NCBI GenBank assembly: GCA_947449695.1
Contig: CANFST010000034.1
Location: 1 to 33,621 of the forward strand
Direction of reading: 5' to 3'
Origin: Chitinophagales bacterium
Lineage (GTDB): Bacteria > Bacteroidota > Bacteroidia > Chitinophagales > CAIODY01
DNA length: 33,621 bases
In this document: piece by piece, positions 8,305 to 16,569 of the stretch
How the letters are laid out: the number at the start of each line of letters is the position of its first letter
Position numbering within the stretch: the first letter of the stretch is position 1
The notes under the pieces: model-generated
Seen by the model: only the letters and a program-made list of their open reading frames with translations
What the model was told of the DNA's origin: nothing
Databases searched by the model: none
Translations under genes and position numbers: made by a program

Positions 8305-8418
8305 TTAGTTTTTCAATTTCTTTTTGCCTCGGTTGGTGTCCTTAATAAACACACGAAGATATTCTTTTCCTACGCTTCCATCCTGTGCTACTAAAGAGTA
8401 CCAGCTGGGGCTATGCTT
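8305..8418 (-). pseudogene. C-terminal remnant of a lost minus-strand gene
   Basis: An open minus-strand frame of about 37 codons ends in TAA at 8305-8307. It reads through SPSWYSLVAQDGSVGKEYL and ends TNRGKKKLKN. The composition is protein-like (balanced, with Trp, Tyr and Gly, and a Lys-rich end), but there is no start codon, and an in-frame stop lies at 8419-8421. It sits at operon spacing upstream of the hydrolase. I do not recognise the family. A chance open frame of this length is possible in AT-rich DNA, so this is a suggestion and not a proof. Confidence 0.4.
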
Positions 8419-9219
8419 TTATTTTATTGCTTTATCTTATGCTTTTCAACTTTCTCACCTTGCAATTTCATAACTAAGTTGGTATACCATATTGGAAACA
8501 GATACATGCTGAAGAGCGCTATGTACAATAGTATACCGGCAACCATTTTGCCTAATTCTTCCTATTCAGTTCCTGTTTTAATTGGTGATGTCAACAATCC
8601 TTTGAGTGCTGTATATGGAGCAGCTTTCAGTATTCTGTATGATGGCAATCAAATTGATGCCAATAGTGTTTCTATTGATTTTTCAAATAGTTGGATAAAA
8701 TCAAGCAATCAGTTTTTGCCATTTCAAAAAAATCTTCCTGCTGAAAACATGATTGATGCAACCATAGTAAGAACCAATCAAACAGATACCAGTGGCTATG
8801 GCATAATTGGGATGCTTACTTTTAAAACAAAAGCAACTGCCGGCGGCAATTTGATTTTTGATTTTAACGCCAACAAAACCAAGGTAATAGATCATCAACT
8901 GAATCCATTATTTATTGGCTGGGTAGCTGATACTACAACTGTTTTAGCGTCAGGCATTAAAAATATTAATTCGTTTAATGATAATTCTTTATCAGTTTAT
9001 CCTAACCCGACCAACAACTATGCATTAGTGATTAGTCAGCAGTCATTAGTGAATGCAAACATCAAATTAATCAACCTCACTGGTCAAACGGTAATGGAAA
9101 AACAAAACCAAAATGGAAATCAATTCAGCATTGATTTATCGGTACAGCCCAAAGGAATATATTTTATCGAAGTGCAAGAGAGTGGGGTAGTGTGGAGAGG
9201 AAAAGTGGTGAAGGAATAA
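8413..9219 (+). CDS. T9SS type A sorting domain protein, probably a 5'-truncated remnant
   Basis: A 268-residue open frame. From about residue 35 it matches the cohesin-like/dockerin-adjacent region of the large T9SS protein at the right end of the window (YGAAFSILYDGNQIDANSV here, YGVAFSFHTD there). It then has a T9SS type A domain: SVYPNPTNNYAL, GQTVMEKQNQNG and GIYFIEVQESGVVWRGKVVKE. In the relative, hundreds of residues precede this region. Here the first ~30 residues (MLLFYCFILCFSTFSP) are hydrophobic, resemble a signal peptide only loosely, and do not match the relative. The frame opens exactly where another gene remnant ends. I read it as the surviving 3' end of a larger cargo gene; expression is uncertain. 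Confidence 0.75.
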   Translation: MLLFYCFILCFSTFSPCNFITKLVYHIGNRYMLKSAMYNSIPATILPNSSYSVPVLIGDVNNPLSAVYGAAFSILYDGNQIDANSVSIDFSNSWIKSSNQFLPFQKNLPAENMIDATIVRTNQTDTSGYGIIGMLTFKTKATAGGNLIFDFNANKTKVIDHQLNPLFIGWVADTTTVLASGIKNINSFNDNSLSVYPNPTNNYALVISQQSLVNANIKLINLTGQTVMEKQNQNGNQFSIDLSVQPKGIYFIEVQESGVVWRGKVVKE

Positions 9220-9245
9220 TTTGCCGGTGATATAATACGCTAACG

Positions 9246-9289
9246 AAAAAATCCCGAAACCTGTTATCAGAGTTCGGGATTTTTTTTTG
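9246..9289. terminator. Bidirectional terminator between the T9SS fragment and the STAS gene
   Basis: AAATCCCGAA (9249-9258) pairs with TTCGGGATTT (9273-9282) and is followed by a T run; the A run upstream serves the opposite strand. It lies between the convergent ends at 9219 and 9317. Confidence 0.85.
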
Positions 9290-9316
9290 ATAAAGAAAAA
9301 TCTTTACTGGTTCAAA

Positions 9317-9697
9317 TTAGTTTTCGTTGTCGTTGTCAAATTCTCTTTCCACTTCATCCATCAGCACCATATCAATACCTTCAGATACAGTTGGAACAAT
9401 TTGCAAGATGCTGTCCAATTGTGATATTTTAATTAGTTTCATCACATTGTCGTTAGCACCTGCCATTACAAAAGTGCCATTAGCCTGCTTGCATACACGG
9501 TTTCCAACCAGCAATGCACTCAATCCGCTTGAATCTACAAAAGAAACTTTGGTTAAATCTAATACCATGTTTCTAACACCTTCGGCGTGCAGGGTTACTA
9601 ATTCAGTTTTAAATTGTGTGGCATTGATGGAGTTTAATTTCTCTTCTAATAAAGCCAGCAAACAATATTTTTCTTGACGGTCGATAAAAAATTTCAT
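9317..9697 (-). CDS. STAS domain protein (anti-sigma factor antagonist-like)
   Basis: A 126-residue cytosolic single STAS domain of the SpoIIAA/RsbV type. The conserved loop VSFVDSSGLSALL carries the serine that partner kinases phosphorylate in this family. Such proteins act as partner-switch regulators or as small scaffold subunits. No anti-sigma kinase or phosphatase is encoded nearby. I start at the ATG at 9697, giving MKFFIDRQEKY; a longer frame from 9763 would begin upstream of a good promoter and adds a non-family leader. The last residues are acidic (EVEREFDNDNEN), a common Bacteroidota extension. It is transcribed divergently from clpC. Confidence 0.87.
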   Translation of the reverse strand: MKFFIDRQEKYCLLALLEEKLNSINATQFKTELVTLHAEGVRNMVLDLTKVSFVDSSGLSALLVGNRVCKQANGTFVMAGANDNVMKLIKISQLDSILQIVPTVSEGIDMVLMDEVEREFDNDNEN

Positions 9698-9733
9698 ACA
9701 ATTAACTTTAATGCTGTTAATAAACAAGTGGCG

Positions 9734-9764
9734 TAAAAGTATAGCTTTATTACATATTTCCAAA
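9734..9764 (-). promoter_or_regulatory. Bacteroidota-type promoter of the STAS gene
   Basis: On the minus strand TTTG (9761-9764) is followed after exactly 19 nt by TACTTTTA (9734-9741), one mismatch from TAnnTTTG. The predicted transcript starts near 9727, downstream of the alternative start at 9763, and so supports the start at 9697. Confidence 0.55.
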
Positions 9765-9854
9765 TCGCAAGCCTACCTTTATTTCAATATTTTTTTAAAG
9801 CGCAAAAATAATGAATTTAAAAAGATGAAAAAATATTTTTAAGAACATGAAACA

Positions 9855-9873
9855 TTTTTACGTGTTTTTACGT
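9855..9873. repeat. Direct repeat TTTTTACGT upstream of clpC
   Basis: TTTTTACGT occurs at 9855-9863 and 9865-9873, a 10-bp period that would put both copies on the same face of the helix. It lies 55 bases before the clpC start, in the intergenic space shared with the divergent STAS gene. It could be a regulator site, but this is unproven. Confidence 0.4.
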
Positions 9874-9927
9874 CTTATATATATCAGATTTATTTTATTT
9901 TTTTGAAACACAAAATATTAAAAAAAC

Positions 9928-12486
9928 ATGGAAGCAAAATTTTCGCCTAAAGTAAAAGAGGTTATCAACTATAGCCGTGAGGAGGCTTTGCGATTAGGAC
10001 ACGATTTTATTGGCACCGAACATTTGTTATTAGGCTTGATAAGAGATGGTGACGGATTGGCAATAAAAATCCTGAAATCACTAAAAGTTGAAATTTCGGA
10101 TTTGAGAAAGAATTTAGAAAATTCGGTAAAAGAAAAATCAAGTTTTGTAACACCTAATGCCAGCAATTTGCCATTGACCAAGCAAGCTGAAAAGGTAATG
10201 AAACTGGCTATGTTAGAAGCTAAAGCACACCGCAGCGATATGATTGGTACCGAACATTTGTTGTTGTCAATTTTGAAAAATAAAGACAATATTGCAACAC
10301 AATTGTTGAACAATTATGATGTGGATTATGAACTATTTAAAAATGAATTAGGTATGATGAGTAATGACACACCGCCAGAAATTAAAAATGATATTTCGGG
10401 CGAAGGAAATGATGATGATTTTGATGATGAACCAAAATCGGGCGGCATGGGTGCTGCAAAAAAATCACCAGGCAATAACAAATCTAAAACACCTGTATTA
10501 GATAATTTCGGTAGAGATATTACCAAATTAGCCGAAGAAGATAAACTCGACCCAATTGTAGGAAGAGAAAAAGAAATAGAAAGGGTTTCGCAAATTTTAT
10601 CTCGTAGAAAGAAAAACAACCCGGTTTTAATTGGTGAACCTGGTGTTGGTAAAACCGCTATCATCGAAGGTTTGGCTCGATTAATTGTGCATAGAAAAGT
10701 AAGCCGAGTTTTATTCAATAAGCGAATTGTGATGTTAGATTTAGCATCATTGGTAGCTGGCACAAAATATCGTGGTCAGTTTGAAGAACGCATTAAAGCC
10801 ATCATGAACGAGTTGGAAAAGAATCGTGATGTGATTTTATTCATTGATGAAATTCATACTATTGTTGGTGCAGGTGGTGCAAGTGGAAGCTTGGATGCCA
10901 GCAATATTTTCAAACCTGCTTTAGCTCGTGGTGAGCTACAATGTATTGGTGCTTCTACATTAGATGAGTATCGTCAATACATCGAAAAAGATGGCGCTTT
11001 GGATAGAAGATTTCAAAAAGTAATTGTTGACCCACCATCACCTGAAGAAACAGTTGAGATTTTGAAGAACTTAAGAGGCACTTATGAAGAGTTTCATAAT
11101 GTAACTTATAATGATGAGGCTATCAACACTTGTGTGACCATGAGTGTGCGCTACATCACTGATAGATTATTGCCTGATAAAGCGATTGATATTTTGGATG
11201 AGGTAGGTGCAAGAGTGCATTTGAAAAACATCCATGTACCATCCAACGTGTTGTCATTAGAAAAAGATATTGAGAATATTAAGGAAGAAAAAAATGTGGT
11301 GGTAAAATCGCAACAATATGAAAAAGCTGCACAATTAAGAGACACAGAACGTCAGTTGGAAGAACAATTGGAAACTGCCAGAAAAAAATGGGAAGAAGAA
11401 AGTAAGAGTATGCGTTATCCAATTACCGAAGAAGATATTGCCGAAGTAATTGCGATGTCAACAGGTATTCCGGTAAAACGAATTGCTCAAAAAGAAAGTG
11501 AGAAATTATTGCAAATGAAAACTGACTTGGTGAAACAAGTAGTTGGACAAGATGAAGCAGTGATGAAGGTGGTGAAAGCTATTCAACGCAATCGTGTTGG
11601 ATTAAAAGACCCTAAAAAACCAATTGGTACGTTCTTGTTTTTAGGACCTACAGGTGTTGGTAAAACTGAATTAGCCAAAGCATTAGCTCGTTATTTATTT
11701 GATACGGAAGATGCTTTAATCAGAATTGATATGAGTGAATACATGGAGAAATTCAATGTAAGCCGCTTGGTTGGCGCTCCTCCGGGTTATGTTGGGTATG
11801 AAGAAGGTGGCCAATTAACTGAAAAAGTTCGTCGTAAACCATACAGTGTTGTATTGTTAGATGAAGTTGAAAAAGCTCATCCAGATATTTTCAACGTGTT
11901 GTTGCAAGTATTTGATGATGGTATTTTAACGGATGGTATGGGTAGAAAAATTGATTTCAAAAACACCATCATCATCATGACATCAAACATTGGTGTCCGT
12001 CAATTGAAAGACTTTGGAACTGGTGTTGGGTTTGGTACTTCGGCTAAAGAAGCCAGAAAAGAAGAAGACCAAAAAGGTGTGATTGAAAAATCTATTCGCA
12101 AAACATTCTCCCCAGAGTTTATCAATCGTATTGATGAAATGATTGTGTTCAATTCATTGACACAAAAAGAAATTCATAGCATCATTGATATTGCATTGGA
12201 AAGTTTATTGAAACGAATTCAGAATTTGAAATTCGAATTGGAAATAACTGATGCAGCAAAAGATTTCGTTGGTGAAAAAGGTTACGACCCTGAATATGGT
12301 GCAAGGCCTTTGCATCGTGCCATTCAGAAATGGTTAGAAGACCCATTAGCAGAAGAATTATTATCATTAAACGCTAAAGAAGGAGATATTTTATTAGTGG
12401 ATAGAAAAGATAAAGAAGATAAACTGACTATCTCACTTAAAGGTGGTAAAGAACCAAAGAAATCGAAGAAAGATTCAAAAGAATAA
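9928..12486 (+). CDS. clpC: ATP-dependent Clp protease ATP-binding subunit ClpC
   Basis: An 852-residue Hsp100 unfoldase that feeds substrates to ClpP in the cytoplasm. Domain order: two Clp N repeats (residues ~1-145, with [16 protein letters not shown] and [13 protein letters not shown]), an acidic linker, and AAA1 with Walker A GEPGVGKT (236-243) and Walker B ILFIDE (303-308). A UVR-type middle segment follows ([19 protein letters not shown]). AAA2 has Walker A GPTGVGKT (573-580), [18 protein letters not shown] and the arginine-finger region [10 protein letters not shown]. Last is the D2-small domain ([15 protein letters not shown]). The UVR segment and N domain mark ClpC and not ClpB. The C-terminal tail is Lys-rich. 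The length is normal for the family, and the gene is monocistronic with its own terminator. Confidence 0.97.
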   Translation: MEAKFSPKVKEVINYSREEALRLGHDFIGTEHLLLGLIRDGDGLAIKILKSLKVEISDLRKNLENSVKEKSSFVTPNASNLPLTKQAEKVMKLAMLEAKAHRSDMIGTEHLLLSILKNKDNIATQLLNNYDVDYELFKNELGMMSNDTPPEIKNDISGEGNDDDFDDEPKSGGMGAAKKSPGNNKSKTPVLDNFGRDITKLAEEDKLDPIVGREKEIERVSQILSRRKKNNPVLIGEPGVGKTAIIEGLARLIVHRKVSRVLFNKRIVMLDLASLVAGTKYRGQFEERIKAIMNELEKNRDVILFIDEIHTIVGAGGASGSLDASNIFKPALARGELQCIGASTLDEYRQYIEKDGALDRRFQKVIVDPPSPEETVEILKNLRGTYEEFHNVTYNDEAINTCVTMSVRYITDRLLPDKAIDILDEVGARVHLKNIHVPSNVLSLEKDIENIKEEKNVVVKSQQYEKAAQLRDTERQLEEQLETARKKWEEESKSMRYPITEEDIAEVIAMSTGIPVKRIAQKESEKLLQMKTDLVKQVVGQDEAVMKVVKAIQRNRVGLKDPKKPIGTFLFLGPTGVGKTELAKALARYLFDTEDALIRIDMSEYMEKFNVSRLVGAPPGYVGYEEGGQLTEKVRRKPYSVVLLDEVEKAHPDIFNVLLQVFDDGILTDGMGRKIDFKNTIIIMTSNIGVRQLKDFGTGVGFGTSAKEARKEEDQKGVIEKSIRKTFSPEFINRIDEMIVFNSLTQKEIHSIIDIALESLLKRIQNLKFELEITDAAKDFVGEKGYDPEYGARPLHRAIQKWLEDPLAEELLSLNAKEGDILLVDRKDKEDKLTISLKGGKEPKKSKKDSKE

Positions 12487-12491
12487 ATAAT

Positions 12492-12530
12492 AAAATCCCG
12501 AAGTAACCTAAAAGTTGCTTCGGGATTTTT
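12492..12530. terminator. Bidirectional terminator between clpC and the nucleoside phosphorylase gene
   Basis: AAAATCCCGAAG (12492-12503) pairs with CTTCGGGATTTT (12518-12529); the stem continues inward with one G-U pair. A T run follows on the plus strand and an A run precedes it, serving the convergent gene ending at 12567. Confidence 0.88.
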
Positions 12531-12566
12531 GTTTCAAAGAATTTAATAGCTCTAACTCTTTATTTT

Positions 12567-13424
12567 TTATATTTTTTCTAATACATTTTTAATTAACTCA
12601 TCCATTTTCTTAGGATAATTTTTACTGAATTGCTTCGCAGCTCGGTTGGCAACAATTAAATTCAACGATAAGCATTCATGCTTTAATAGTCTGCCTAAAA
12701 AATAAATGCCTGATGTTTCCATTTCGAAGTTGGAAACAGGTGCAATTTGTTTGGTTTTAAAATTCTTTAAATCATCTACCCAGTTCGGAAACTTAAGCCG
12801 ATAACGTAATTGTCGGCCTTGTGGCGCATAAAATCCTGATGCAGTAATAGTTGTTCCTTTAATCGAAAACGATGAAAACTGTTGTATTAACTTAGTTGAG
12901 CCTGTTGCAACATAATTTTGCAACCCAAAATGTTTTTCGAAATTTGATTGATTTTTTTTCTCAATTTTAGAATAATTAAAAGCATAAAAATTAGCCATCG
13001 AATCTAATCCAATGGCAGCTTCAGAAGCTACAACTGTATCAACACCCAATTCTTTTCGCAAGCCACCCGAAGTACCAATTCGAATAATATTCAACAATTT
13101 TTGATTTGGTTTTAAAATTCTTTTCTTTAAATCAATATTAGCTAATGCATCCAGTTCATTCAGCACAATTTCAATGTTGTCAGTGCCAATACCAGTTGAT
13201 ATTACAGTAATTCTTTTTCTGCCAATATTACCCGTATGTGTTATGAATTCACGGTTTTGTTTTTTTGTTTCTACATTATCAAAATACTTGCTTACAGCTT
13301 TTACACGGGCTGGGTCACCAACAGTGATAATGGTTTCAGCAATATCTTCAGGTTGTAAATGCAAATGGTAAATACTGTTATCTTTATTTAAAATCAGTTC
13401 AGAATCAGGAAAAATTGTTTTCAT
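12567..13424 (-). CDS. Nucleoside phosphorylase (uridine phosphorylase-like, PNP/UDP family)
   Basis: A 285-residue cytosolic enzyme of the PNP/UDP superfamily that cleaves nucleosides with phosphate in salvage. Landmarks: the phosphate-loop region IITVGDPARVKAV, the sequence VISTGIGTDNIEIVLNEL, the active-site IIRIGTSGGL, and the nucleoside-binding ending NFEMETSGIYFLG with the conserved Glu-Met-Glu. The MET-containing motif and GTSGGL pattern resemble uridine phosphorylases more than trimeric PNPs, but base preference is not certain. I start at the ATG at 13424; the longer frame from 13460 adds residues that overlap the divergent stress-protein promoter. It is transcribed divergently from the universal stress protein gene. 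Confidence 0.87.
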   Translation of the reverse strand: MKTIFPDSELILNKDNSIYHLHLQPEDIAETIITVGDPARVKAVSKYFDNVETKKQNREFITHTGNIGRKRITVISTGIGTDNIEIVLNELDALANIDLKKRILKPNQKLLNIIRIGTSGGLRKELGVDTVVASEAAIGLDSMANFYAFNYSKIEKKNQSNFEKHFGLQNYVATGSTKLIQQFSSFSIKGTTITASGFYAPQGRQLRYRLKFPNWVDDLKNFKTKQIAPVSNFEMETSGIYFLGRLLKHECLSLNLIVANRAAKQFSKNYPKKMDELIKNVLEKI

Positions 13425-13430
13425 TTTGAT

Positions 13431-13438
13431 TACTTTTG
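13431..13438 (+). promoter_or_regulatory. Bacteroidota -7 box (TACTTTTG) for the universal stress protein gene
   Basis: An exact TAnnTTTG match, 27 bases before the ATG at 13466. It lies inside the short divergent space, next to the nucleoside phosphorylase start at 13424. No TTTG is found at the expected upstream spacing. Confidence 0.5.
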
Positions 13439-13465
13439 CGGTCTCAAATCTATAACTCATTTTTT

Positions 13466-14326
13466 ATGAAACTTACAATTAAACGAATTTTAGTGCCAAC
13501 CGATTTTTCCGAAATCTCTTTCGGGGCTTTGGATTATGCAGCGTTTATTGCAAAAAAATTTGGTGCAAAAATCACTTTGTTGCACGTATATGAATTATTT
13601 GACCAAGTTGGCAATCAGCAGGTAATGAACTATCGTGAATTATTGGAAAAAGGAATTCATGATAAGATGCAACAAATGACTATGGATAACTCAAATTTTT
13701 GGGGTGTAAAAATCGATACGAAAATTGTAGAAGGAAAATCGTACAAAGAAATTGATAAAGCAGCGCAAGAAGTTAATGCTGATTTGGTGGTGATGGGTAC
13801 TCATGGTTCAACAGGATTAAAAAGTTTAGAAAAATATGTATTAGGCACTAATGCTTTTAGAACTGTTCATGAGAGTAGTTGCCCGGTTATAACTATCAGA
13901 AAGGGTATGAAAAAACCTGTTTGCAGTAATATTTTATTGCCTTTAAGTGTAGATAAAGAAACAGGACAAAAAGTAGATTATGCCATTGAGTGGGCAAAAA
14001 CTTTTGGTGCAAAAATTCATTTACTCTCTGTTACAGAAATGATTGATGAATTTGTTGCCGATGTTCAAAAATTGAATGACTTATCTCGTGAAACTGAATT
14101 GAAATTGCAAAAAGAAAATATAGTTTTTACAAGTAAAACTTTCCGCAATAGCACATTGTCTAAGACCATTTTCAGTCATGCAAAAAAAATGCAATGCGAT
14201 TTGATTTTTATCATGAGTAAAAACGATTCAGGAATTGGTGAATTTTTAGTGCCAGCAGCCGATAGAAAAATTATCGGCGAAAGTGAAATACCAGTATTTA
14301 GCTTGCGTCCTAAGGATAAGAAATAA
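13466..14326 (+). CDS. Universal stress protein with two Usp domains
   Basis: A 286-residue cytosolic protein made of two tandem UspA folds. The first (residues ~1-145) begins RILVPTDFSEISFGALDYA and has the ATP-binding motif GTHGSTGLKSL followed by VLGTNAFRTV and SCPVITIR. The second (~150-286) begins ILLPLSVDKETGQKVDYA and ends in SEIPVFSLRP, but its G-rich nucleotide motif is degenerate (SKNDSGIGEFLVP), so it probably does not bind ATP. I start at the ATG at 13466; the TTG at 13436 lies within the promoter box. The specific stress or partner is unknown. Confidence 0.92.
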   Translation: MKLTIKRILVPTDFSEISFGALDYAAFIAKKFGAKITLLHVYELFDQVGNQQVMNYRELLEKGIHDKMQQMTMDNSNFWGVKIDTKIVEGKSYKEIDKAAQEVNADLVVMGTHGSTGLKSLEKYVLGTNAFRTVHESSCPVITIRKGMKKPVCSNILLPLSVDKETGQKVDYAIEWAKTFGAKIHLLSVTEMIDEFVADVQKLNDLSRETELKLQKENIVFTSKTFRNSTLSKTIFSHAKKMQCDLIFIMSKNDSGIGEFLVPAADRKIIGESEIPVFSLRPKDKK

Positions 14327-14330
14327 TAGT

Positions 14331-14372
14331 AATTAATTAGGTTTTGCATATTAGAATTATGCGAAACACTTA
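14331..14372. terminator. Convergent terminator hairpin between the stress protein and carbonic anhydrase genes
   Basis: GTTTTGCATA (14341-14350) pairs with TATGCGAAAC (14358-14367), with one G-U pair and a 7-nt loop. It is flanked by AT-rich arms and fills the 43-base gap between the two convergent stop codons. There is no long T run, so efficiency is uncertain. Confidence 0.5.
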
Positions 14373-14888
14373 ATTATTCTTAAGCCAACTTGAATACATC
14401 AGATAATTATCAGCAATACCTTTTACTAACCGTTCAAATTGCTCGGGATTAACCTCTTTTACTTTTTTTGCTGGGGTACCAGCATAAATACATCCGCTTT
14501 CAACAATAGTATTTTCAAGCACTACAGCACCTGCAGCAATAATTGAATTTGATTTTACCAAAGCATGGTCCATCACAATGGCACCCATGCCAATCAATAC
14601 ATTATCTTCCAAAGTGCAACCATGCACCAAAGCATTATGCCCAATTGAAACGTTATTGCCTATAGTTGTGAATGCCTTTTGATAAGTACAATGAATCACC
14701 GCACCATCTTGAATATTCACTTTGTTGCCAATGCGAATTTGATGCACATCACCTCTCACCACAGCATTAAACCACACACTACAATCATCGCCCATGATTA
14801 CATCTCCAACAATTGTTGAATTAGGTGCAAGAAAATTATTTTCGCCAAACCTAGGACTGATGCCTTTTACAGGAAGTATTAATGCCAT
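14370..14888 (-). CDS. Gamma carbonic anhydrase family protein (left-handed beta-helix)
   Basis: A 172-residue hexapeptide-repeat protein of the gamma-carbonic anhydrase/YrdA/PaaY type. Repeats run from about residue 18 to 140 (ISPRFGENNFLAPNSTIVGD through IIAAGAVVLENTIVESGCIY). The three zinc ligands are in place: His66 in VIHCTYQ, and His84 and His89 in IGHNALVHG. The ending GTPAKKVKEV is typical of the family. Family members may hydrate CO2 or act as acyltransferase-like or assembly proteins, so activity is unproven. It follows the PGSG protein gene by three bases and is the last gene of the yidD operon, probably by simple clustering. Confidence 0.92.
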   Translation of the reverse strand: MALILPVKGISPRFGENNFLAPNSTIVGDVIMGDDCSVWFNAVVRGDVHQIRIGNKVNIQDGAVIHCTYQKAFTTIGNNVSIGHNALVHGCTLEDNVLIGMGAIVMDHALVKSNSIIAAGAVVLENTIVESGCIYAGTPAKKVKEVNPEQFERLVKGIADNYLMYSSWLKNN

Positions 14889-14891
14889 AAT

Positions 14892-15734
14892 TTATTTTAG
14901 ATTTGTTGATTTACGATTAGGAAAACAATTCATCCAATAAGAACTCATTTTTTGCTTAAAGATAAATGCTTTTTTATAGTTGTTTTTTTCTACAAAATTC
15001 CTTGATGTTTTTAATCCGCCTAAATAAAATCTACTGAACAATCCGCCCCCAGTAATTGTACCGATTGCATAATAATGATGTACAAAATGCCAAGCTAAAA
15101 AATAGCCCGAACCTGCAATGCCTAATAAATTAATTAATCCAAAACCAACTTTACCTGCATAACATTGTCCGCTTCCTGGTAAGATAGCACTCAATATGGT
15201 TGCTGTTTTGGGGTTTCGAAAGGTTGGAAAATTGACTTGCCAAATGCTATCAATTTTTCTTCCTGTTATTGAATCACTTTGCAGCAACATACTTTTATAA
15301 GCATTCTCCCAATCTTCATTTTGTAAATAAACTAATGGGAAAAGGTAAGCTGCTTTTTTATTCAGCGTTGAATCTTTCACATAGTTTTTGTATTGCGTTA
15401 AAAAGTAAATCGCATCGTTTTTTTTATCGGCTAAAATGGAACAAAACATAGCCTGGCTTAAAATTTTTTCTTGCGTTGCATCATCTAGATTTTCATAATC
15501 CAATCGTTTCAAATTGTCTAAAGCATCGGTAAACAATCCTCTTGTTTTTAAATCTTTTATTTTTTCAAAAGTAAAATCAAATCGGTCTTTATCATTTTTT
15601 GCATAAAATATTTTTGCTTCCGATTGCAATGTTTGCATCGAAACGCTGTGTACATCAATAATTTGAGCAGAGCAATTAAAACTGCTCCACCAACTTGTCA
15701 GCATTATCCAACAAGTTGCGATGAATATTTTCAT
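14892..15734 (-). CDS. Exported membrane protein with C-terminal 'LPGSGQ' membrane hairpin (PGSG protein 2)
   Basis: A 280-residue protein with a signal peptide (MKIFIATCWIMLTSWW, cleavage near CSAQ). A helical, TPR-like region follows (residues ~30-165; ALDNLKRLDYENLDDATQEK). The C-terminal membrane part starts at ATILSAILPGSGQCYAGKVG and is followed by a second hydrophobic stretch and LFSRFYLGGLKTSR. The SAxxPGSGQxYxG pattern also occurs in DUF5683/TM2-like proteins. It resembles the neighbouring 297-residue protein in both architecture and C-terminal motif, so the two look like tandem duplicates. Its start overlaps the end of that gene by 59 bases. Function is unknown; a role at the cell envelope is inferred from the signal, the membrane segments and the linked YidD gene. 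Confidence 0.78.
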   Translation of the reverse strand: MKIFIATCWIMLTSWWSSFNCSAQIIDVHSVSMQTLQSEAKIFYAKNDKDRFDFTFEKIKDLKTRGLFTDALDNLKRLDYENLDDATQEKILSQAMFCSILADKKNDAIYFLTQYKNYVKDSTLNKKAAYLFPLVYLQNEDWENAYKSMLLQSDSITGRKIDSIWQVNFPTFRNPKTATILSAILPGSGQCYAGKVGFGLINLLGIAGSGYFLAWHFVHHYYAIGTITGGGLFSRFYLGGLKTSRNFVEKNNYKKAFIFKQKMSSYWMNCFPNRKSTNLK

Positions 15735-16569
15735 ACGATTTTCTTTGTTTAACTTTTACACCAACCACACTTCCCCAAATATTTCCAACATAAAAAATAC
15801 TGAACAAACTTGTGTAAGCCCAGCCTCGAACGCTGTTAATTCCATTTTTATGAAACCCATCAAAAGCCTGAAAACCAATTACTGAAAGTGTTAGCAAAAC
15901 GCTTACTCCCTGCCATGTTTGACCATTATACATTTTTCCGCTGCCAGGAATTATTGTGCTCATCAATCCAGCTTTCCAAGGTTTTTTTTGGGGAATCAAT
16001 TGCATGTTTTCAAAAGCAGCATCTAAATTTTCAATAGCGTTTTTAAAACTTTTTGGATGTTGTTCCGAAAATATTTTTTCATTTTTTTTGAAAGCAATGG
16101 TATCGTGTTGCATTAAGTTTTTGGTAAGTAACAACACATCGTTCATTGCATTTTGTTGTGTAAGATTAAACGATATTTTAAGCCACAATTTTTCTTTGCT
16201 TTTATCAGCATAAAAAATATTGATGTCTTCCGAAGCCATTTTGTACGCCGCATGCAATTGGTTTAGCTTTTGGTAAATAGATAGTTGAAACATATGAAAG
16301 CAAGTATCACAACTTGGTTGCCATTTTATTTTTTCTGCAGAATAAATTTGCTTTTCAAACAAAAATTTTTCTTTAGTTAATGAATAATCCGATTGATTAT
16401 TTTGTGGAAATAAATTGAGATAGGAATAAATGTCATTGTACAATTTTCCTTTAAAAAGATGTTCGGCAAATGCAGGTGAAAACTTTTGCAATACTGAATC
16501 TTGCTGTGCAAAAGCAGCTTGAGCAAAAAGAAAGAGTCCGACAAAAAATATTTTTTTTATCAGTTTCAT
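15676..16569 (-). CDS. Exported membrane protein with C-terminal 'IPGSGK' membrane hairpin (PGSG protein 1)
   Basis: A 297-residue protein with a signal peptide (MKLIKKIFFVGLFLFAQAAF, then AQQ). A long helical middle includes a Cys pair in PSCDTCFHMF, and the C-terminal membrane module begins AGLMSTIIPGSGKMYNGQTW. Hydrophobic segments and LFSIFYVGNIWGSVVG follow, which align with LFSRFYLGG in the downstream paralogue. Its ATG immediately follows the TAA of the yidD-like gene (TAAATG), which shows translational coupling. Function is unknown. The secretion signal puts the helical domain in the periplasm. Confidence 0.78.
   Translation of the reverse strand: MKLIKKIFFVGLFLFAQAAFAQQDSVLQKFSPAFAEHLFKGKLYNDIYSYLNLFPQNNQSDYSLTKEKFLFEKQIYSAEKIKWQPSCDTCFHMFQLSIYQKLNQLHAAYKMASEDINIFYADKSKEKLWLKISFNLTQQNAMNDVLLLTKNLMQHDTIAFKKNEKIFSEQHPKSFKNAIENLDAAFENMQLIPQKKPWKAGLMSTIIPGSGKMYNGQTWQGVSVLLTLSVIGFQAFDGFHKNGINSVRGWAYTSLFSIFYVGNIWGSVVGVKVKQRKSYENIHRNLLDNADKLVEQF

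Noticed and set aside
9969-10763. Two long minus-strand frames
   Set aside because: Antisense to the conserved Clp N and AAA1 regions of clpC; composition is that of a complement frame.
13436-13465. TTG start for the universal stress protein
   Set aside because: It falls within the -7 box; the ATG at 13466 begins the Usp fold directly.
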